DNA from: Bathymodiolus brooksi
Taxonomy: Eukaryota > Mollusca > Bivalvia > Mytilida > Modiolidae
Direction: 5' to 3'
DNA length: 64,000 nt
Assembly (NCBI GenBank): GCA_963680875.1
Contig: OY804575.1
Coordinates: forward strand, 31,586,494-31,650,493
The position numbers were made by a program, and so were the translations under genes. The notes under the pieces were generated by a model that saw only the letters and a program-made list of their open reading frames with translations, ran no database searches and was not told the DNA's origin. Numbering within the stretch: the stretch's first letter is position 1; each line of letters starts with the position of its first letter. Of this stretch, positions 23,645 through 32,100 are shown one piece after another.

Positions 23645-25295
23645 ATCTGTCCTGGTATTATCGACATATGATTTATGCACATTTGTTCTGTCCCAATATC
23701 ACATACATATTATTGATGTACAGTTATTCAGTCCTAATATTACCGACATATGATTTATGTACATTTATTCTCTCCTGATATTACCGACATATGATTTATG
23801 TACATTCGATCTGTCCTGATATTACTGACATATAATTTTATGTACAGTTATTCAGTCCTGATATTAAGGACATATGATTTATGTACAGTCGTTCTGTCCT
23901 GATATTAGAGACATATGATTTATGTAGAGTTATTCTGTCCTGATAGTAACGGACATATGATTTATGTACATTTGATCTGTCCTGATATTACGAACATATG
24001 ATGTATGTACAGTTGTTCTGTCCTGATATTACAGACATATGATTTATGTACAGTTGCTCTGTCCCAATATCACAGATATATTATTGAGTTACAGTTATTC
24101 AGTCCTAATATTACCGACATATGATATATGTACATTTGTTCTGTCCCGATATTACCGTCATATGATTTATGTACATTTGATCTGTGCTGATATTACGAAC
24201 ATATAATTTTATGTACAGTTATTCTGTCCTGATATTACGGACATATGATGTATGTATAGTTGTTCTGTCCTGATATTACCGACATATGATTTATGTATAT
24301 TTGATCTGTCCTGATATTAGAGACATATGATTTATGTAGAGTTATTCTGTCCTGATAGTAACGGACATATGATTTATGTACATTTGATCTGTCCTGATAT
24401 TATGGACATATGATATATGTACAGTTGTTCTGTCCTGATATTAGAGACATATGATTTATGTACAGTTATTCAGTCCTAATATTACCGACATATGATTTAT
24501 GTACATTTGATCTGTCCTGATATTACGGACATATGATTTATGTACAGTTGTTCTGTCCTGATATTACGGACATATGATTTCTGAACATTTGTTCTGTTCC
24601 AATATTACAGACATCTCATTCATGTACAGTTGTTCTGTCCTGATATTACGGACATATGATTTATGTACAGTTGGTCTGTCCTGATATTACGGACATATGA
24701 TTAATGAACATTTGTTCTGTCCCAATATTACAGGCATCTCATTCATGTACAGTTGTTCTGTCCTGATATTACGGACATATGATTTATGTACAGTTATTCT
24801 GTCTTGATATTACGGACATATGATTTATGTATAGTTGTTCTGTCCTGATATTACCGACATATGATTTATGTACATTTGATCTGTCCTGATATTACGGACA
24901 TATGATTTATGTACAGTTGTTCTGTCCTGATATTACGGACATATGATTTATGTACAGTTGTTCTGTCCTGATATTACGGACATATGATTTATGTACAGTT
25001 GTTCTGACCTGATATTACGAACATATGAATTATGAATATTTGTTCTGTCCCATTATCACAGACATCTGATTCATGTACAGTTGTTCTGTCCTGATATTAC
25101 GGACATATGATTCATGTACAGTTGTTCAGTCCTGATATTACGAACATACGATTCATGTACAATTGTGCTGTCCTGATATTACGGACATATGATTTATGTA
25201 CATTGTTCGGTTCTAATATTACCGACATATCATTCATGTACATTTGTTCTGTTCTGTCTTGATATTACCGACATATCATTTAGGTACCTTTGTTC
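23645..25295. repeat. Satellite array, 41-bp unit, about 40 copies
   Basis: The unit is TTCTGTCCTGATATTACGGA then CATATGATTTATGTACAGTT and G (41 bp), repeated almost without interruption inside the intron between exons 2 and 3 of gene C. Variants replace ACGG with ACCG, AGAG or ACAG, and GTACAGTTG with GTACATTTG. One monomer-length stretch of the neighbouring exon 3 (25900-25940) matches the unit without gaps at about 75-78%. Confidence 0.9.
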
Positions 25296-25299
25296 TATT

Positions 25300-25682
25300 A
25301 TATGTCTTTACGTTCTTAGTTCCGTGCTGTGATGTCCGCTACGATTTATGCATAAAACCGTTCGTCTTTACCTCCAGTTGTTTGTAGGAGGGCTCATGTC
25401 TTGGTTATGTTATTTGTGTGTTTTACATATATTGGTGTCCAGCACGTCGTGAATATATAATTAACATGACGGGTATGATATAAGACAGGAACGACTTACC
25501 ATTCGTGAGTACCTAGGCTTACCCCGGGTTTTAGTGTGATCCATGTTGCTCATCTTTTTAGTTTTCTGTGCTCTGTTTTGTGTTTTGTTTTTCTTCGTCA
25601 TGTGTCTTGTGTACCTATTGTTGCCAATTTCTCTGGATTGTCCATTGTTGGTTGTCCCTTCGAATTACTGTAACGTTTATAA
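25300..25682 (+). repeat. Dispersed repeat inserted in the satellite array
   Basis: A near full-length copy of the family with TTGCTCATC(t)TTTTTAGTTTTCTG, ATGTGTCTTGTGTACC and TTTCTCTGGATTGTCCATTG. Satellite monomers lie on both sides (to about 25295 and from 25683), so the repeat inserted after the array formed. The same full length is seen reversed at 36655-36945. Confidence 0.75.
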
Positions 25683-25894
25683 GGGACATATGATTTATGT
25701 ACATTTGTTCTGTCCTAATATCACGGACATGTAACATTATTTATAATGTGTCTGTCCTAATATCACGGACACGTAACATTATTTATAATTTGTCTGACGC
25801 TTAATTATAAATATCCTGTTCTAATATCACAGACACATTATGTATGTACATTATTCTGTCCTGATATTACCGACATATGAATGTATAATTTCAG
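25683..25894. repeat. Distal end of the 41-bp satellite, abutting exon 3
   Basis: Variant monomers (TCTGTCCTAATATCACGGAC, ATGTAACATTATTTATAATG) continue to the splice acceptor of exon 3 at 25894. In two of them TATCACGGACA(c/t) is identical to the exon 3 sequence. Confidence 0.8.
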
Positions 25895-25987
25895 ATAGCT
25901 ATGATTTATTAACAGTAGTTGGTTCTTATTATCACGGACACATACCATATGATGCAATCATAGAAATGTGTAGACTTATAAAACCAG
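25895..25987 (+). CDS. Gene C exon 3, contains a satellite-like 41-mer
   Basis: 93 bp, phase 1-1, acceptor AATTTCAG, donor CCAG|GTAGTT. It encodes SYDLLTVVGSYYHGHIPYDA, IIEMCRLIKP, the region after motif II of METTL27-like proteins, where GHIP and the E-x-x-RxxKPGG strand are conserved. Positions 25900-25940 line up with one unit of the neighbouring satellite. Confidence 0.82.
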
Positions 25988-26369
25988 GTAGTTAAGATGT
26001 ATTTATTTAACATTATTTTCTCTCATTAGATTTGAACTTAAGTCGAACAGTTATTGATGTTAGCACTATTAAAAGCCGAAAAACTCATATTCACATTTAA
26101 TTCACAAATACAGAGAAATACATTAAGGATATTTCAGGGTTCACATCAACGACCACAACAACATATGATACAATCATCAATCGGGAATTTATATTGATCT
26201 TAGAAGGTCTCGATGACTACAGCATTCGGGTATAAAACAAAAGTTTGAACTATTGCCTGTAATAACATGAAACATGGTGTGAACGAAGATTTAACTATCT
26301 TAGGTATATTCCAAAAATATCAACAAAATGAAGAGCTATCGAAAAAAGACCATGACATTAGCATATGGA

Positions 26370-26600
26370 AATCAAAATCCTGTTCTGGGACATGCATAAA
26401 CATATGTCTAATTTATAAGCATATACATGGGTGACCATCACATATATTGACCATCCTGTTTGCTCCCAAAGATTTACCTTATTTGGCCTTCCAATCTTTC
26501 GGTTTGGGTATACCTGATGAAGGTTATTCCAGAAACTCATCGTGCTCACTAATTTATATTTCTACAATTTTATTATGGTATTATGATCTACATCGAATTC
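26370..26600 (-). repeat. Dispersed repeat copy (GAAGGTTATTCCAGAAAC)
   Basis: Carries ATACCTGATGAAGGTTATTC and CAGAAACTCATCGTGC, the reversed form of the family at 9.3-9.8 kb. It lies in the last intron of gene C. Confidence 0.5.
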
Positions 26601-26696
26601 CACTGAAACCATCCAAAATCAATTCTAAGAAATTGTTTTTTTCATATGCTTTGTATCTTTTATTTCTGAGTTGATTGTGTTTATACCTCATTACAG

Positions 26697-26872
26697 GTGG
26701 TATAGTAAACAGACGTTCACCATTTCTACAATTACCTGAATATGTGGATAATTTCTTCCCTTTATGTGACCAACTAGAACAAGAAGGTAGATGGAAGAAG
26801 GAAGAAATAACAACTTTTAGTAGATTTATGGGCGAGGCCGATGGAATATGCATTATTTATCGTGTTAAATAA
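26697..26872 (+). CDS. Gene C last exon, METTL27-like C-terminus
   Basis: 176 bp from acceptor ATTACAG to stop TAA (26870-26872). The protein reads GGIVNRRSPFLQLPEYVDNF, FPLCDQLEQEGRWKKEE, ITTFSRFMGEADGICIIYRVK in segments. The KPGG turn is split across the intron, and the closing G-x-x-x-x-YRVK strand matches METTL27 relatives. Confidence 0.85.
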
Positions 26873-26897
26873 TGATTTAGGAACCACGATTACTTAG

Positions 26898-27184
26898 CAT
26901 TTTACAGGATATCTCAAATATATAATATGCTTCTTGTAAAACGTGTTTATTTGTGAAAATCCTAAATCATTGCTGTTGCTCGTTAATCACTCAATATTCT
27001 GCATTATTGCTCTTACTAGTCAATCACTCTGTATTAAATACATTTTACAGGATATCCCAAATATATAATGTACTTCATGTAAAACGTGTTTATTTGTGAA
27101 AATCCTAAATCATTGCTCTTGCTCGTTAATCACTCAATATTCTGAATTATTGCTCTTACTAGTCAATCACTCTGTATTAAATTA
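26898..27184 (+). repeat. Tandem duplication, period 143 bp, two copies
   Basis: CATTTTACAGGATATC(t/c)C begins both copies (26898 and 27041). They share GTAAAACGTGTTTATTTGTG, CCTAAATCATTGCT and ACTAGTCAATCACTCTGTAT with few differences, so the duplication is recent. It lies just downstream of the gene C stop codon. Confidence 0.85.
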
Positions 27185-27261
27185 CTGAAAACGTATGTGT
27201 GTTATTTATGTCACTTGTGGGCGTGGTTCATTATATACAAGACAAAATCATGATATGTTAT

Positions 27262-27440
27262 GGCATATGAGTATTTAACACTACTTTCAACAATATTTAT
27301 TTCTATCAATTCCTGGTTGTCAATTATTTTGGTGGAAGAAACATGAGTACTCATTAAAACAACTTACCTGTTGTACGTCATTGTTCGACTTAATCACATA
27401 ATGCTGTATCAAGTACACCTCGTCATATGCGGATATTGCA
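27262..27440 (-). repeat. Decayed tRNA-derived SINE, reversed
   Basis: TTTAACACTACTTTCAACAA, TAATCACATAATGCTGTATC and AAGTACACCTCGTC mark a diverged reverse copy of the SINE at 30330-30600. Confidence 0.65.
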
Positions 27441-27464
27441 TTTACACCTTTAATGGTCATATGT

Positions 27465-27515
27465 TCTAATTCCGTAGGTAGATATAAATGCTACTGTTAT
27501 ACGATGACGGCTTAC
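27465..27515 (+). pseudogene. Possible relic of a PTP D2 exon
   Basis: TTCTAATTCCG and GATATAAATGCTACTGTTAT resemble TTCTAATATCG and CTACATTAATGCTGTTATTA of gene B exon 15 (42299-42372, reverse strand). The frame is broken by TAA. If real, it is the lost upstream exon of the D2 copy in gene D. The match is short. Confidence 0.35.
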
Positions 27516-27769
27516 AACACCATGTTAGCATAAATCGGCTATGCATGAACAATTGTGAATTCAAGATTAAATACGATGTTTTTCATTATTATAAGTCTTC
27601 AGTTTGCTTGTTTAATTTCTTTCTTTTTGGTAAAGTTGAAGTCATCACTTTGAAAATGTTATGGTCGCAACCATGACTTGTTTGACCGTTATGGAATATC
27701 TGTGTCCCCCCAAATGATCACGGATATGTTCCACTTGTCGTAAACACTTCCCGGTCCTCTCCTCATTCA

Positions 27770-28020
27770 CGACGTATAACCGGGTTTGTAACTAGATTAA
27801 CACGACTTCTGATACTAGTGGAGGATTAACTGTTACCCTTCCGGAGCACCTGAGCTCACCTCCGGTTCTTAGTGGGTTTGTGTTACTCAATCTTTAGCTT
27901 TATGTGTATGTTTTATAGATTGTAGTTTGCCCTTTTGTACTTTTTCTTCTGGCCATTGTGTTGTCTGTTCTTCTTCGATATACAGATTATGTTTACCCCT
28001 TTGGTATCTTCAAACTCTTC
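27770..28020 (+). repeat. Dispersed mollusc repeat
   Basis: Shares ATACTAGTGGAGGATTAACT, CCGGAGCACCTGAGCTCACC, TTAGTGGGTTTGTGTTACTC and TTTGGTATCTTCAAACTCTT with copies at 6.97-7.71 kb and 46.5-46.75 kb. The open frame over its end is not a gene. Confidence 0.7.
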
Positions 28021-28528
28021 CTACATCAAATATTAGTGATAAACATAACATATATATTTTCATTTCCCATGAATGAAACCCATTTCGGATCCAGTGTTAA
28101 GTTTTTTCCGCTTGTACAATGTTACATTTGTAGTTATACAATTGTTGTTTTGTCTCAGTATCTTATATTTTAATAATAATTTCTGGAAAAGAGTTAAATT
28201 TTATTCGGGTGTGTTTTGTTATATTCGTTTTCATGCATGAGTATTACATACGCAGTCGTAAGCAATATTTGAAGGATACAACTACAGTTGGTTGCGTAAT
28301 GTAGTCCAAGTTTGATGTTTGTTTTTGCAATTTGGGCTTGTTTGTCTCAACAAACAAACTATCAGCTACAGAGTTTCTAAATTCCGCAAGCGCGAATCTT
28401 ATTCATTGATGGTGTTCCGTATCAAGGGTTTAAATGTATGATTTACGAATAGACATATGAATTATTCTCTCGTAGCCTAGTGTCGATCAAAGTGGCGATC
28501 CATAAAACAATCATAAAATGGTACCAGT

Positions 28529-28633
28529 TTTTTCCCACATGCAGTAGTACTCTGGAACTCACTACCTTATACAGTTGTTAATGTTGGGTCCCTTGATCAG
28601 TTTAAGCAACTGATCCAAGGTCAGAACATCTAA
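28529..28633 (+). pseudogene. LINE C-terminal fragment (CR1/Jockey-like)
   Basis: One frame reads FFPHAVVLWNSLPYTVVNVG, SLDQFKQLIQGQNI and stops at 28631-28633. FFPRT-x-x-WNSLP...S-x-x-FK-x-x-L is the usual end of CR1/Jockey-type LINE ORF2 proteins. Only this short piece is recognisable. Confidence 0.65.
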
Positions 28634-28639
28634 ACATCT

Positions 28640-29054
28640 TAGTTGTCCTGTATTATAATACCTGTAAATGTGCTACATTTGTGCACCTGTTTTTGTTTAT
28701 TTTTGATTTCACTATTATTTTCATGCAATATTTGTAGCTATATTTTGTTTTTTTATTTATTATTATTATTTTTTTTTTAATGTCTGTTTGCGCAACGCCA
28801 ACGTGTAGTCATCAGAGTTTTGATGGATCGTCGTACTATGTAGTTGTAGATGTAGATAGATATTTGCGTTTTCGCGGGAAAAATCACATGATTCAAAATA
28901 TTCAAAATACGCTTCCCCAAAACATTTTTCATAAGTAGTTTGCAAATATACCATTCAGTTTTACAAGTTTATATAAATGTTAAGATATTATCTGAGAGAA
29001 ATACAACATCAAGATTTATCGAGTATGTATTAACATTTTATTATTTTTTTCCAG
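28640..29054. other. AT-rich stretch before gene D
   Basis: Poly(T)/TTA-rich tract (28740-28780) and anonymous sequence. No PTP exon upstream of 29055 was found here. Confidence 0.35.
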
Positions 29055-29180
29055 AGTTTTACCCAAGGGAGAAATTATTTTGGTACACAATATCCTTTAA
29101 CTGAAACGATTGGAGATTGCTGGTCTCTTATTGATGATAACGATTGCGAAAGTGTCGTTGTGATGGAACTTTCAGAAAAG
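29055..29180 (+). CDS. Gene D exon, PTP D2 (TQYPL region)
   Basis: 126 bp, phase 0-0, acceptor TTTTTTCCAG, donor AAG|GTATTG. It reads [40 protein letters not shown]. It corresponds to the TQGPL...DFWxMxW stretch of PTP domains and to gene B exon 16. Confidence 0.82.
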
Positions 29181-32100
29181 GTATTGATACAATGGTGAAA
29201 ATATATTAAGTACCAGTATTACATGTACCTTGACAATTTATTCGAATGGTATTTTACCATCGTAAATCATGAATGCGTGAGTGATTGTTATTTAACACCA
29301 AATGAGAATTTGTTCAACTATATCATGGCGACAACAAGTTACATTTCGATGTTTATAAAGATGATACCAGCCTTGTACTTAGGCCAACAAGCCAAGTTGG
29401 AGTTTCATAGTGCAAGCTCACTGAAACAAATCTCCATGCGTAAATTTCTCTTCACTCGGAGACATTATCCTGTTTCTGTGACAACTATTTTCTACTTTTA
29501 CTCATTAAACTACATACTTAACAGGGAAAGCAGCAAACACCAGTCTTACAGTCTTTGGTCTTGGTTCGACTGGGCCTCGAACCCACGATTTACCGAACTG
29601 GAGCCGTTCATGCTAACAATGAGAAATTATGGAAAACAAACGTAAAATTCAAAATGTATCTAAAGAAAAATAAATGCAACGTATTTGGGAAAATAAGGCA
29701 AATTAAAATTGACTGGATATTTATTATGTTATATACTGTCACTGGCAGAAACATAGGTGTGTGGTAACCAGTTAAAGGGTCCGGGTGGCTCAATGAGTGA
29801 GGTAGTTGGATTACTTAGCAACTCATACAAGCCTATCGCCAATACGGCGTGGGTTCGCGCCCGGCTTTGTAAATTACAAAAAGGGTGCACTCGAATCGCA
29901 GTCGCAAGTGATAACGTTTACCAGTTGCTTGCCCATGAACGGTGGTTCTCTCCGGGTATTCCGGCTTCTTTCACCACTAAGACTGGTCGCCATGATATAG
30001 CTGAAGTATTGTTGAAAGTGGCGTTAAGCACACAAAAAAATCTTACTAACTATGCGGGGAAATATTGATACATGTACTATTTCTTTGAAAATGTATATTC
30101 AAAATGAGTCAGAACCTAGATTTCCATCTGTTTCTGTCCATAGTCTCTCTTTATTATGTGAAATAAGGCTAATAAGAAAATTACCGAACATGGTAATGCG
30201 GAAGAGTGGTTCGTTTTGTTTTGGTTCGGAAGATTGTGCAATATTTCAACTTTTCTAGACTAATACTTAATATAAAGTTGTCGCTTGCTTCATGATGTCC
30301 ATATCTGCCGATATTAGTAAATTAACGTAATGGTTTGGTTTGGTTTATGGTGTTTAACGTCACTTTCAACAATATTTCAGCTATATCGTGGTGGTTAGTT
30401 TTATTGGTGAAGGAAACCGGCGTACCCGGAGAAAACAACAGACCTGTTGCAAGTCACTAGCAAACTTTATCACATAATCTTGTATCGAGTACACCTCGCC
30501 TGAGCAGGATTCGAACTCACAACGTTAGTGGTGATAGGTATTAATTGCATAGGTTGTTATAAATCCAACGACCACGTGAACACGACCACGACGGCCCCCG
30601 AAATAATGCAATGAATTCATCTCAACTTGATATATGAAATGTGATGTGAACCTATTCTCTCGATAGAAATATGTATAACATATCTACATATCGTTACCAA
30701 TTAATCAGGTCGTCTATTTCATCTATTGTTAATATTGTATTATGCTTATATATAAACACCATGTTATACACCTGTGTATTTCCAGGATGTGTCATTTATA
30801 CCGGAGAAAGAAGGAGAAGAACAGCACTTTGATAATTTCATGGTTTCTAGAAAATCGTCATCGCATGAAACAGATAAAGTTCTTGTTAGTCTAAAGCACA
30901 AGGTATAGCGATATACAACATACTATTTATCTACATATAATTAAATTAAATAACGTATATAGTATAAAATATGGAACTACTAATGAGATAAACCCTATTT
31001 TTCTTGTCCTGTGCATAACAAACATTTTGTATTGAAATTTTGTTATTTGTTTTACTGTTATCTGTTTAATTTAATCTGCATGTATTATATTAAGTAAACG
31101 TGAGAGAAAACCTAGGGAATATCAAGAATGGACAATCTAGAGACACAGACAACATTGGGCACACAAGACACAGTGAGATACAAACAAAACAAACAAGGCA
31201 ACGCATAAATCTAACAACACGGGCTAAATGGATGCCATCAAGTAATGATATCCTGGAACATAGATTTCTACAACATCTTATCATACGAAGACGGCGATAA
31301 AATGAAAACAACCTTTCTGGTGTCCTAGAGATTATAATTTATGCATAATTCCTAATATCTGCAACGTTTATTACATTCATAAACAAGAAAAATACAGAAA
31401 CCTTTGAGGATATAAATGAGGTGATCAATAGACGTACATTAAAGAAGGACCGGCAATGCAATGGCTATGGCCAACATAAAAAAAGGACAAAAGATCTACA
31501 AAGCATTATACAGAAAACAATTTATTGGATAACAATATACCACCTCGCTCACTTTCCTGGCTTGATATAGGCAAGTAACTGAAAATTGTCAGAGTTAGAC
31601 TAGCTTTAACAGCACCTACCCCTTTCTTAATGAAATAATGAGGTTTTCCACATATGCGTGAAATGGCAACCTTCACATATATTCTGTTACATTAATATTA
31701 TTAATATAAAAATCGGCCACACTGTGCTTAGTTAAACTATCTTAAATGTTCCAGGAAAAGACCGATATTAGAAATATAACTGTATTTATCTACAATGAAT
31801 GGTCAGATGGTGATGTGATACCATCATCAGAAAAAAGTGTGGCAGACTTTCTTGGTCCGATTGTAAACGATTTCATGAAGTCACAGAAATCCATGACCGT
31901 TGTATGCAGGTATTGTAACAATTATCATAATGAGCACAATTTGTGTGATACAACTATAAAAAACATATATGTAATGAGTAAACATAGCTATATAAGAACT
32001 GCGGGGAAAACAATATCACGACGTGTGACTTGGATGAAGGTAGAGATGTCATATTTATCGTGAAGGTAGAGATGTCATGTTTATCGGTGTAAACATAGTT

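Larger units (their letters stand above)
22303..26872 (+). pseudogene. METTL27-like methyltransferase, interrupted by a stop (gene C)
   Basis: Four exons, 22303-22431, 23024-23153, 25895-25987 and 26697-26872, join in phases 0, 0-1, 1-1 and 1-stop. They encode a class I SAM-dependent methyltransferase like METTL27 (WBSCR27): motif I VFDVGTGTGLAAEE, a DPSQGMLKEAEKK segment, SYYHGHIPYDAIIEMCRL, and the terminal RRSPFLQLPEYVDNFFPL...GICIIYRVK. The N-terminal exon was not found. Exon 2 has an in-frame TGA (23099-23101), so the copy is probably a pseudogene or an allele with a stop. A 41-bp satellite fills the intron before exon 3. Confidence 0.75.

Noticed and set aside
23645..25295. Possible CRISPR-like array because of regular 41-bp units.
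   Set aside because: There are no unique spacers; the whole unit repeats. The context is a eukaryotic intron.
29800..29865. Possible functional tRNA gene, from A- and B-box-like sequences.
   Set aside because: No cloverleaf could be completed. The boxes belong to a SINE head with a body and tail found elsewhere in the window.
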